Shown in pieces: positions 48,864 to 58,769 of a DNA stretch of 64,000 nucleotides. The notes under the pieces were generated by a model that saw only the letters and a list, made by a program, of their open reading frames with translations, did no database searches and had not been told where the DNA came from. The translations under genes were made by a program, and so were the position numbers. Positions within the stretch are counted from its first letter, which is position 1, and every line of letters begins with the position of its first letter. The DNA comes from Didymella arachidicola. Lineage: Eukaryota; Ascomycota; Dothideomycetes; Pleosporales; Didymellaceae. The DNA lies in NCBI GenBank assembly GCA_016630955.3, contig CM049988.1:1302001-1366000 (forward strand), read 5' to 3'.

Positions 48864-51800
48864 ATGGCTCTTAGTTGCAACATATGTGCGAAACAATTTT
48901 CACGGGTTGAACACCTCGCGAAACACAAAGACGTTCACATTCAGCAAAAGCACATCAAGTGCGGATATTGTGGAAAGAAATTCGGCCGAAAGTAAGTGCC
49001 TCTTGGATCTACAGACACCCGGTCAATTATGCCGAGCTCCCTGTTCATGGCCTTGCAGTTGACAATGACCTTTACAGAGACTCCGCAAAACGCCACGAGC
49101 AATTGCACATAAAGAGCATGGACACAGACTATGAGCTTTGTACTTCACTTTGTAGGACATGCTCCGCCTGTGCCAAATCGCGCATTAAATGCTCCGGCGG
49201 AACGCCATGTAGGCATTGCGAGACCAGAAGTCTCGATTGCGTCTATCTGGCTCGTAAGCGGAAGGTCACTCAGTACAGACAACATGAAGAGCTCCAGACG
49301 GAGGATACGCGACTCGCCGAGGGTTTTGGAGACGTTGGTAGATCACCCGAATCAAACATTTTGCGAACCAGGACTCGGCCCTGCTCCGGCCAGTCAGACC
49401 AGCAAGAGGTTTCGTCACGCGATGAGTATGCAGCAAGAGCCTGTGATGCACCCAAAACATCTCTAACATCGGATAGTGTGATTGCTCAGTACGGTCACGA
49501 CCAGAGCTTCATCAGTGAGCCTCAGTGGGTAGAGCGATCTTTAGCAACTAATTGGTTGCCATTCAACGGTCCTATGAACCTGGGTTTCATGCTGTCAAGT
49601 CCCGATACCATGCAATCAAGTTATCACCCGGGAGCTCCCACTATTCCAAACGTAATAGGTGAACGCGATGCAGAGACCATCAACGAATTCGAAGGACATT
49701 CGGGCAGCCCCAGCTTGGTCTCAAAACAGCATGATTGCGTGTCTGCGCTGATTGATTCCATGGGTGTTACTTTGCAGAGCTCGGCTGAGCACCCGGATAG
49801 CCACGATCGAAATGCTTCGCGTCCATTGACTCAGCAGTCTCTCCTATACGCAGATGGAGCGGGGTTTCGATTAAGCCAGGCTGATCGTTGCATCCGCGAG
49901 CGAATTGAGACTTACGCTGCATCTGGTCCATCTGACGACTCTGGAGGAACCACATGGCTGTCGATGTTTACCCGCAAGGTGTCTGCCATGGAGCAGGAAC
50001 CTGAATCTCGATATGACATCCCAGAAGACATTTTCCAGGACATAGTCTCAAGGCTGTGTCCCCGGTTAGGGCCATCTCTATTGTCGGGAGAGCTTTTAGC
50101 TGTTATGCCGTTTTTGCTAAAACGGTCCGCTTTCAGCTTTTTGTCAAAGCTTTATCTCACTAACTTCCATAAGCTGTATCCTTTTGTTGATCGCTCACTT
50201 CTTTCCATTCCAATATGGGGATGGAGCTTGACCTTGGCGGTTGTTGCCATTGGTACTCGATACACGGGTTTATCCGAGCTTGTTGGCCTGGGCGAAGAGC
50301 TCTGCATGGTCATCTACGAGTTACTGACAAAAGAGGCTAGTATCTCCAATTGTGAGGTTTACGTGTCTCATAAGTAACACACCATCACAGGTCCAATTCG
50401 GCCGTGCCCAGGACTCGCTTCCCTATATCCAAGCTCGGCTATTGGTGACAATTAGTCTCTGCCACAGCAACCAAGCACATCTTCTGAAGTGTGGGTATAG
50501 CGCGTTGACCCTAGTGACCAACGCTTGCCTTCAAATGCGGCTCCTTGATGAGGATGATCGTCTTGGTGCCTCTCAACAAGGTCAGAGCCTAGAACAAATA
50601 TGGATAGCATGGCGGTTTCGTGAAACGCGAAGGAGAACAGGTTGCTTTATTTGGGTTGGTCCCATTGTACCATGAATGCTTGAGAAAGTCACCGCTGACA
50701 TAGATCCATAGCTTACAGATTGCTTGCTCGGATTTGCGACCGAGAATCCTCCGACACTACCACCTCAGCGATTGAGACTGAAACTGCCCAGTGCAGATAT
50801 CCTGTGGGAGGCCGAGAGCGCGCAAAGGTGGCTCGCCCTTGCAACAGATCACAATGCATCTGAGGGATCCGCTGCCTTTCATCTTGAGGAGTCTGTGCGT
50901 GAATCGATCCAAGATGCAACACAGAAGCTGTGGCGAGGCGGTATCACACCCGACATGATGACACAATTCTCTACTTTCATCGTCCTGAATATGCTGCTGC
51001 GTCGTCGATGGGACATCAGCCACTACCTCGCCGACTCAATGTCAACTGCAGACTCTTCTAGCGCTAGGGAGCCCGCGTTGGCCAATCCCCGAGACGTAGG
51101 CGAGATACCTGCTTACATTAGGTGGCGAAATCGTACCTGCGACTGTTTGGATGTGTTGCACTGGGAGGCGTTGAGTACTTCGACCAAGGCCCGAGCCTTC
51201 GAGACCCCGGTCTTCTTGCACCTCCATTTAGCGCGCTTGGTGATTCTTGCTCCCGTACGAGAACTGCTGGACCATGTTTCTGTTGTCATCCAACCAGACG
51301 CGTGGAAGCTTTTGCCACACAATCTGTATCACTTCTCCGACCCTACCCGTGACTGGAGCCGTATCTCGAGGACCTGGGCACAGCAAGATCAATTCAAAGC
51401 GCGATTGGCCGTTATACATGCGGGATCAATACTGTGGCATACCCGACGGTTCTCAGCAGCAGCCTTCATAGAGCCATACACCGTTTATCTTGCGACTCTG
51501 GTCCTCTGGGCTTTTGGGATGGCTCCTAAGACCAGCATAATGCATTCACTCAATCAGCCCGCTGCGTCATTCGATCAGCATACTAACTTACGAGGAACAG
51601 CTGCAGCAGATGGTCTTTCTGATTCAGGCCCAGGCAGGGAAGCAATCAATGGCTTGATGTCAGGTTGCTCCACCCAATCCAAGGACGTTATGTCGAAAGG
51701 AAGTCGGGTGCCTGGGTCGATACAACTCGACCGGCCAATGGATGACGAATTGGTACAGCACTTTATCCGTTCGGGAAACGAGATGCGTCTCTGTCTTGAG

Positions 51801-51950
51801 GGTGTAGATAATCTATGCTCTGAAGGCGGATCACGGCAGATCCTTCATGAAGGCGTTGCATTACTGCTAGCAGAACCAAGGACCTGGACCATTGCGGAGG
51901 GATATGCGTCCACCTTGGCGGCATTGGCCGCAATGAGCACCGTACAATGA
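48864..51950 (+). CDS. C2H2 + Zn(II)2Cys6 transcription factor
   Basis: Exons: 48864-48991, 49078-50356, 50391-50654 and 50712-51950 (introns 86, 34 and 57 bp; phases all agree); 969 residues. Two C2H2 fingers open the protein (CNICAKQFSRVEHLAKHKDVH; CGYCGKKFGRKDSAKRHEQLH, spanning the first splice). A binuclear zinc cluster C-X2-C-X6-C-X5-C-X2-C-X6-C follows (CSACAKSRIKCSGGTPCRHC...). The middle contains the Fungal_trans regulatory domain (FLSKLYLTNFHKLYPFVDRS, SLPYIQARLLVTISLCHS). C2H2 plus Zn2Cys6 proteins are a known Pezizomycotina class. The gene lies next to a sugar symporter and an alpha-galactosidase, so it is the likely pathway regulator (inference). The 34-bp intron is shorter than usual and needs RNA support. 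Confidence 0.88.
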
Positions 51951-52156
51951 TGCTGTGAAAAGATGCAGCAAATTTGGTACCCTGTAGTATCTTTGATTAC
52001 GCAATCTATCAACCAACATTACAAGTCCCATAGCAACAGAGCATGGTGTCGATTGCCGACATGTATGTTCGGGAATCTCCAGACTCCCCACAATTCGTCC
52101 ATACTGCCCGCGATGTATTCAGTGCCTGGTGTGGTCCCTCAGGGGCTGATTCCATA

Positions 52157-53930
52157 TTACTCATGCAGGCGATCGTTCTGATTCTGGTTGTAGGCATTTA
52201 CTTGGTAGTGTTTGAACTTTCTCGTGGGTAGCTTCGCCTCGAACATGAGGTCAAGCTCTTCGTAACTCCGGCCCTTAGTCTCGGGCATGCGGAAGAAAGC
52301 CCAGATAATCGACATAGTCGCGAACGCGAACCAGAAGAACCCGGTTTTACCTACGACAACAATAAGCAGAGCTTTCAGATGTGAAGTTGTTCAGAAAAGA
52401 ATTTACCCTTCCAGTTCCAAGCGCTGGGGTTCATCATGTAGGGCTGGATCACATTGGCGATGATCTGAGCAAGGTAATAGGAAGTTCTGGCCAGGACCAC
52501 AGTCTTGGATCGAAGGCGTGTAGATGATACCTCGGCCGGGATAGTCCAACCAACAGGACCGACGGTCAGTGAGAATGTAAGAAGCCAGAGAACGCAAAGA
52601 ATCGACTGGGCCCATTTCACAGCGGAGTTGTGAGTGTTTATAGCGAAGCAGCCAATAATGAAAAGACACAGGCTCATGCCAAACATGCCCGTCAGGTACA
52701 AGAGGCGTCTTCCGAAGTATCGCATCAGGAACCAAGAAGCGATTGTACCACAGAAGGCGATGCCAGTACCACCAAAATTTAGGTTGTAGGATGTTTCAGG
52801 ATCCAAGCCAGCTTGCTGGTAGAAGTATGTGGCAGAATAGGCAAACTGAGCGCCGCACGTGATCTGACCAAGAAAGCATACGCAAGCAATCTCAGTACGA
52901 CGCAAGTCGATACCCTTGAAACAATCGAAAAACGAAGTACCCTCAGCTATTCTTTTCTCGGTGTTGTCAGTATGAATCATCAACGCCACTAGAGCTCGAG
53001 CTTGCGGCTTTTCTTGCTTGGCCATCAGTTTCGACACGCTCTCCTCCGCTTTGGCGAACTTGCCATTACGGACAAGGTACCAGGGGGATTCGGGCATGAA
53101 GACTGAGCCCAGAATGAGGAATGGGATCCACAGCCACTGGAGAGCAAAGGGGATGCGCCACGACCAATCATCGCCGCGGTTGATAAAGCTCTTAAGAACT
53201 CCAGCACCAATGAGCTGACCAGTGGCAAAGCACATGTTGGTGTATGCGGTGAGATATGGTCGAAGTGGGAGGGGGCACAATTCAGAGGCGTAAGCCGGGC
53301 CGATAGTTGCAAACATACCCCATGGTATGCTGTGGGACAATCATTAGCATTAGATCGAACGGGATCGCTATAATCTCTGACGGTTCTGACATACCCGCAC
53401 AAGATCTGTCCAACAGCTTGGAGCTCAATAGACATGCCAAAGACCGATATGAAGACGAAAGCGGCCATCAACACAACACCGATCATGAACGCCGGTCGAT
53501 AGCCGAAGCGCTGAATGAGGTATCCGTTGATAAGAGCGCCGACGATGGCACCAGCCTGTGGCCCGCTCCCCATGGCACTCTGCCACTTGGCCTCGATTTG
53601 CTTGGTCCCCGTAGCGGCATCTTCTGCGCCAAATCGTGTAGCGTAGCTCGGATAGGCGTAAAGTGAACCGATGAGGATGGTGTCGTAGCCTTCCATGATG
53701 ACCGACATAGACACAACAAGAGACCAGAAGACAGCCCAAGGGTAAGCAACGATAGCCTTACGGACTGTGAGAGAGTGCTCATGGGCGTTGGCAGCTTGAG
53801 CTTCTTCCACTGTAGCTTCCCAGGAGCCTCTGTGACCCAGAATCGAATTGCCTCGATCAGCGTCGTCGCCGTGCAGAGACCGTACTTTCTCGTCGTGGTG
53901 CTTGGATTCAAACATGGTTTTCTCTTCCAT
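52157..53930 (-). CDS. MFS sugar/H+ symporter (alpha-glucoside/alpha-galactoside permease type)
   Basis: Three exons: 53930-53395, 53329-52407 and 52350-52157 (introns 65 and 56 bp); 550 residues. A cytosolic N-terminus (ANAHEHSLTVRKAI) leads into the sugar porter fold with 12 predicted helices. MEGYDTILIGSLYAYPSY and RFGYRPAF lie in the first half, PESPWYLVRNG marks the loop after TM6, and PETKGRSYEELD ends the last helix. The YDTILIGSLY signature is shared with fungal maltose/alpha-glucoside symporters. It would import oligosaccharides across the plasma membrane. It is divergently transcribed from the intracellular alpha-galactosidase, so alpha-galactosides such as melibiose or raffinose are a reasonable substrate guess. 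Confidence 0.92.
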
Positions 53931-54655
53931 AGCTGATGTTTATCCCCGTGAAGCTGCGGCAGCAGAGGATGAAGAAAGATTCGTCGAGAATTGGATACCG
54001 AAGTGTCGGTGATTGAGGAATGATGGTGATGCATGAGATACAAGGCAGAGGTGGTATAAGTAGTTCTTCCAGAGCGTTGGACACTGGTGTAGCACAATTC
54101 GACATATCCTCTTCACTGAAGTCACAGGTCTGGAGTGTTTCGCTTGAAGCGCCATGTTTGGAGTCCGACTGCGGGGTAAGCAGTGTCCCCACGGAGAGGT
54201 TCTAGAGCCTAGTCCCGTATTCTCTTTATGACCCCGTTTCTGGTAGTGGATGTGGAAGTCCGAGTGGAAAGTCTCCTTGTGAAGCGAGCGGCTTAGTCGG
54301 GTGTATGTAACGCTAGCCAAGCTAGGCAAGGTGGTTCGGGATTTCGGTGTGGAATGTGAGGGCCACGCGAGAATCCGAAACGAGTCATGATTAGGAAAAA
54401 CGTCGGTGACGGTTACGCTGGAAACACCGATGCCAATTGCGCTAGCAACGCCTCTTCTTGCTTCGGAACATTCGCCGCGAATATTCAATAGCCAGTGTAG
54501 TCACTTGATAACTGCAAGGACAGACTTCCTCCATGCCCTACAATCAATGTCCATGATCGATACATTGTTTCTCCTTCGGTCACTTATACACAGCAAACAA
54601 CCCCCAGCTTCTTCCTCACCTCACTTATCATCAACCGCACAACAGCTGTACGAAG
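53931..54655. promoter_or_regulatory. divergent promoter of symporter and alpha-galactosidase
   Basis: 725 bp between two head-to-head genes with related functions. No single motif is proven. Several CGG/CCG triplets (for example near 54167 and 54475) could serve a zinc-cluster regulator. Confidence 0.5.
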
Positions 54656-56800
54656 ATGGTGAACGCACCGACAAGATTTGAATGGCAGACTGATGCCTTG
54701 AATATTGGCTTCGTTGTGAACAACAACGGGGTCATATGCGTTTCGCATATGTTGCCCAAAAGCTACCACAAGCAGCAATCAAGAACTACATTATTCGAGT
54801 CGCCCGAGGTGCCACTGGTCAGCGTCAAACTGGTCGGTGAAGGCAATACCTCCGACAAAACCTCAAAGGCCATGATCGGAGGCTATCTTTCGGCACGCCT
54901 CCGATATCAAACTCATAAAGCAGCCCGCAAAGGCTCCGTTCAAACGCTGTGTATCGAAAGCAAGGACGAAGCAACCAAGATCTATGTCACAAGCCGTTTA
55001 ACCGTCTACGGAAACATCCCGGTTTTGAGATCACAGGTTACAATCAAAAATGCATCGACCGACAGTGATCTTGCCGTCACTCAGCTATCTTCCCTTGCTA
55101 TCGGCGGTCTATCGAGCTCAGCAAACTGGTTTTATGACCATACTGTCCTCACTGCCACTAACAGTTGGTTCCGAGAAGCTCAGTGGCGTGAACATACCTT
55201 GCCTGAGCTTGGCCTCGACAATAACGGAATCTGCGAGCTTCATGAGGGGCATACTGGCTCACAAGCTACCTTTGGACTGGAAAGTCGAGGGTCATTCTCA
55301 ACGGGTTCGCATCTCCCAATGGGACTTTTAAAGTCCAAAGACGATAACGACACTTGGGTCTGGCAGATTGAGAACAATGGCTCGTGGAGGTGGGAGATCG
55401 GCGACTACAAGGACAGCCTGTATCTTGCTGCTGGTGGGCCGACCGGCGTGACACACAACTGGAAGCACATTCTTTCACCAGGTGAAGAATTTACGACAGT
55501 TCCCGCTTGCGTCGGGCGAGTTGATGGTGGCAGCGATCAGGCAATCGCTGCTTTGACCGAATACAGAAGGGCTATTCGGCGACCTCACTCTGATCTAGAG
55601 AATCTCCCAATCGTGTTCAACGATTACATGAACTGTCTTATGGGAGATCCGAACGAGGAGAAGATCGAGGCCTTATTGGACCCTGTTGCGCAATCTGGAG
55701 CCGAATATTTCGTCATCGATGCCGGCTGGTACGCTGATGACAGCAACTGGTGGGACGATGTCGGCTTGTGGGAGCCATCAAAAAAGCGCTTCCCCTCTGG
55801 ATTCAGAACTCTACTCGACAAGATCCGATCAAAAGGTCTTGTTCCAGGCCTGTGGCTGGAGCCAGAAGTTGTCGGCGTGCGTAGTGTTGTTGGCGATCGT
55901 CTACCCAAAGATGCTTTCTTCCGGGAGGATGGCACACGAATTGTGGAGAGGGGTAGATTCCAGCTAGATTACCGTCACGAACAGGTCATCTTATGGATGA
56001 ACAAAGTTATGGATCGTCTCATCAACGATTACGGGGTAGGGTTTTTCAAGTTTGACTACAACATCGAAGTCATTCAAGGAACTGACGCTCACGGATCATC
56101 ATCAGCTGGATCAAAGCACTTAGACCATCAGCGGGCATACCTGGCTTGGGTCAATTCTCTGTTTGACAAGTATCCCGGCCTTGTCGTGGAGAACTGTTCA
56201 AGTGGAGCGCAGCGCATGGACTATGCTATGCTTGCGATTCATCCACTACAATCTACTAGTGATCAACAAGATCCTGCACTATACAGCGCCATCTCGGCTG
56301 CTGCTCCAACTGCAGTAACTCCAGAACAAAGCGCCTCTTGGGCCTATCCGCAACCCGGATGGAATGATGAGATGAACGCTTTGACCGTGGTTAACAGTCT
56401 TCTAGGCCGCGTCTACCTCAGCGGTCGCCTCGATCAACTCAGTCCTGAACAAATGAAGTTGGTCGTACAAGGCATAGAAGTCTACAAATCGATCCGCCAT
56501 GACATCAAGAACTCGTGGGCAACCTGGCCCCTTGGACTTCCTCAATGGCATAGTCCCTGGCTGTGCCTTGGCCTCGTTTCGAAGAGTAATGAAACCTACC
56601 TTAGCGTATGGCGAAGAGGTGGTCCTACAGAAATTAATATTCCGCTCAAGAACCTTCCGCCAACCCATCAAGGTCGAGTCAAGGTTCTGTACCCGACATC
56701 AATGGATACTCAAGCTGGAATCAAGGATGGCGTGTTGACTGTAAGACTACCTGATGCTGTCTGTGCTCGGTTACTCCACATAACCGCCGGAAATCTTTAA
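54656..56800 (+). CDS. alpha-galactosidase, glycoside hydrolase family 36
   Basis: Single exon, 714 residues. There is no signal peptide, so the enzyme should be cytosolic, unlike the secreted fungal alpha-galactosidases. The N-terminal beta-sandwich domain (about 1-320) is followed by the TIM barrel with YFVIDAGWYADDSNWWDDVG, GLVPGLWLEPEVVG, the nucleophile Asp at residue 467 in FFKFDYN, VENCSSGAQRMDYAML and the acid/base Asp at about 536 in STSDQQDP. A C-terminal beta domain ends the protein. It would cleave terminal alpha-1,6-galactose from melibiose, raffinose or stachyose taken up intact by the neighbouring symporter. Length is typical for bacterial-type and fungal intracellular GH36. 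Confidence 0.95.
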   Translation: MVNAPTRFEWQTDALNIGFVVNNNGVICVSHMLPKSYHKQQSRTTLFESPEVPLVSVKLVGEGNTSDKTSKAMIGGYLSARLRYQTHKAARKGSVQTLCIESKDEATKIYVTSRLTVYGNIPVLRSQVTIKNASTDSDLAVTQLSSLAIGGLSSSANWFYDHTVLTATNSWFREAQWREHTLPELGLDNNGICELHEGHTGSQATFGLESRGSFSTGSHLPMGLLKSKDDNDTWVWQIENNGSWRWEIGDYKDSLYLAAGGPTGVTHNWKHILSPGEEFTTVPACVGRVDGGSDQAIAALTEYRRAIRRPHSDLENLPIVFNDYMNCLMGDPNEEKIEALLDPVAQSGAEYFVIDAGWYADDSNWWDDVGLWEPSKKRFPSGFRTLLDKIRSKGLVPGLWLEPEVVGVRSVVGDRLPKDAFFREDGTRIVERGRFQLDYRHEQVILWMNKVMDRLINDYGVGFFKFDYNIEVIQGTDAHGSSSAGSKHLDHQRAYLAWVNSLFDKYPGLVVENCSSGAQRMDYAMLAIHPLQSTSDQQDPALYSAISAAAPTAVTPEQSASWAYPQPGWNDEMNALTVVNSLLGRVYLSGRLDQLSPEQMKLVVQGIEVYKSIRHDIKNSWATWPLGLPQWHSPWLCLGLVSKSNETYLSVWRRGGPTEINIPLKNLPPTHQGRVKVLYPTSMDTQAGIKDGVLTVRLPDAVCARLLHITAGNL

Positions 56801-57114
56801 TCAATCTCCGGGTTTGGATCGCATTTGCTTCACATTTTCCCTTCCACGTAATCGGCCAGTGCAGGTGCAATCAAATAATCCTTGCGGACATCTTGAACCA
56901 CTAGGAAAACCTGACCATTACTTCCGTGGGGTGATACAATAACAACATGTAATACCCTGCAAAGAAGCAAGCTTCCGAATTAGTTTCTAACACATCACCC
57001 GAACACACGCCTCCAACACGCCTCTGCCTCAAGAGGCTTCGAAGTAATATTACAGCGCGTTACGGCCTAAACAGGCGCAGAGTGCAGTTCTCTAGGGCAT
57101 AATATAGCAGAGTT

Positions 57115-57180
57115 TAGTGTGGTCTTAGCAAGAGTAGTCTGCTCGCTTGGGTGGTCCGCTCGCCCGTGAGGTGCGTTATA
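57115..57180 (-). mobile_element. solo terminal end of the copy A/B/C transposon family
   Basis: The reverse strand reads AACGCACCTCACGGGCGAGC, then TCTTGCTAAGACCACAC, matching the TIR of copy A (45269) with a few C/T and G/A differences. No matching partner end is seen nearby, so it is a fragment. Confidence 0.65.
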
Positions 57181-57196
57181 ACTAAGCTTACATAAC

Positions 57197-57565
57197 TTAT
57201 ATTACCTTAAGTAGGTAGTTGGCATGCGTGCAGCAAGCTAATGGGACTGTAACTAAGTAACGGTGGTTTAGGTGACCTACAGGTCTTCGGCAAATGTATA
57301 ACAGATGCGGTCGAAGTGGGGCAGTTGGTGAGGTCAGGGTTCGCGTGGTGCCAAGGTGATATCGCAGCAGGAAACAAAGCGACGAGGCAAGCACTACAAT
57401 TGCAGCGAATGGCGCGCAGTCGAAGACTCTGATTGAAAACCAGGTAAATGCCAAGATATCGCCTAGTAGTAAGGTAAGGAAAAGCTGCGTAGGGCTCGGT
57501 TGTGCAGCGATCCAGATAGGTAATTCTTGAAGCGTTGTGCCTAGTCCACTTCCACCCATGCCCAA
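57197..57565 (-). CDS. hypothetical small membrane protein
   Basis: 122 residues from an ATG at 57565. Two hydrophobic segments are predicted (LFLTLLLGDILAFTWFSI and FAAIVVLASSLCFLLRY). No family, and it lies next to a transposon end, so it may be chance. Confidence 0.3.
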   Translation of the reverse strand: MGMGGSGLGTTLQELPIWIAAQPSPTQLFLTLLLGDILAFTWFSIRVFDCAPFAAIVVLASSLCFLLRYHLGTTRTLTSPTAPLRPHLLYICRRPVGHLNHRYLVTVPLACCTHANYLLKVI

Positions 57566-57674
57566 GCCTATAGTTTGCGAACGCCTTTTATGTTACAATA
57601 GCATCAGTCCGAAAGTTGAGGTTGTCTGAAGTTGGACTTTCACATTGCTTATTCTTACAAAATGATCGTTGGCT

Positions 57675-58457
57675 TCAAATCTTCGCCTTCGCAGGCGCAG
57701 TCGTTTGTTTCCCATGCACATAGCATATCCCCCTAATCTTCTCCGCCGCCTCGCCCCACAGCTCATTCCGTAGCAAACTATACACGCCCATCTTCGCTTT
57801 GCTCTGGATATCTCTTGCCTTGATGAGCGCAACATCCAGCATCTCCTTCGGCTCGGCGATCTGGTCGACAATCCCGTCCTCCAGCGCCTCCTTGCCCGTC
57901 CACTTGTGCGCCTCCAGCAGCATCTTGCGTGAGATCTGCGGTCGAAGCTTGAGCCGCGGCAGGTACCCGATGCCAGGGAAGTGCAGACCGAGGTTCACAG
58001 GCGGCATGCTGAAGAAGCCGCGGCGCGAGTTCATGATGCGGTAGTCGTGGGCGAGAGCGAACGGACAGGCGCCACCAAAGGTGTGCCCTGTGAGGAGCGC
58101 GATCGTGGGGAAGGAGTAGTCAAGAAGTGTTGCCAGCAGCTGGTACTCAGTCAGCATAAGCGATCGGTATAGAAAGGTATCAGTACGTACCGGGAAGAAT
58201 CCATCACTGTTGGCATGTGGATTTGTGTCAGACTCGTCGAGTTCCAGACCTGTGCACCAGAACTTCCCGTCGTTGCCTTGCGTGATTACACATCCTTCCG
58301 AGTCGGAACCTAGCTCCTGCTCGATATCTCGTAGTGCACGTATGATTTCTTGGGCGAATTTGACGTTCAGACGGTTTTCAGGAGCCTTCTGCATGGTGAT
58401 CACGTAGACTCTATCGTGGCGGTCCACGCGCAGGTTCGTGTACGGTCCTAAAGCCAT
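57675..58457 (-). CDS. enoyl-CoA hydratase/isomerase family protein
   Basis: Two exons, 58457-58191 and 58139-57675. The 51-bp intron has no stop and preserves frame, so an unspliced 260-residue version is also possible. Its GTACGT donor and GCTGAC branch site, and the direct fit of FFP to LLATLLDYSFPTIALLTG, argue for splicing to 243 residues. The crotonase fold shows the CoA-binding and oxyanion segments (KFWCTGLELDE; LTGHTFGGACPFALAHDYR). The sequence is closest in style to fungal delta-3,delta-2-enoyl-CoA isomerases, which shift double bonds during beta-oxidation of unsaturated fatty acids. The C-terminus is AKI, a variant peroxisomal targeting tripeptide used by at least one yeast beta-oxidation enzyme. 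Confidence 0.87.
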   Translation of the reverse strand: MALGPYTNLRVDRHDRVYVITMQKAPENRLNVKFAQEIIRALRDIEQELGSDSEGCVITQGNDGKFWCTGLELDESDTNPHANSDGFFPVRTDTFLYRSLMLTEYQLLATLLDYSFPTIALLTGHTFGGACPFALAHDYRIMNSRRGFFSMPPVNLGLHFPGIGYLPRLKLRPQISRKMLLEAHKWTGKEALEDGIVDQIAEPKEMLDVALIKARDIQSKAKMGVYSLLRNELWGEAAEKIRGICYVHGKQTTAPAKAKI

Positions 58458-58769
58458 CGTGGGTGTGACGATGGTAAATCGGTCGGCGAGTGTAGAATCA
58501 CACGACTACCCCGGCTCAGCAAGCAATAGGTCGTCAAAGCCAACGGGCAACTTTGGCATTTTGTCGACGAGAGATTGATGATGACGCTCGGGGCTTCAAT
58601 TCCGCAGGGACGGATGGTGGGCCTCGGCACGCGAAATGCGGAGATGTGGGGTAGCTGCGCCCGTCGCGAGCGGCGACTCTCGGTAACTGCTCATTTCCAC
58701 TGACTCGCGCGAGCTGTGTACCCAATTGAGGTTGTTGTGCAAGGCTGCTTGGTCGAGAATCGCATTCTG
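58458..58769. other. short intergenic region
   Basis: Promoter of the isomerase gene and 3' flank of the next regulator. Nothing else seen. Confidence 0.5.

Larger units (their letters stand above)
56801..57674. other. intergenic with a transposon end
   Basis: Holds a solo end of the pogo-type family (57115-57180) and a possible small membrane-protein ORF (57197-57565, minus). Otherwise no features. Confidence 0.5.
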
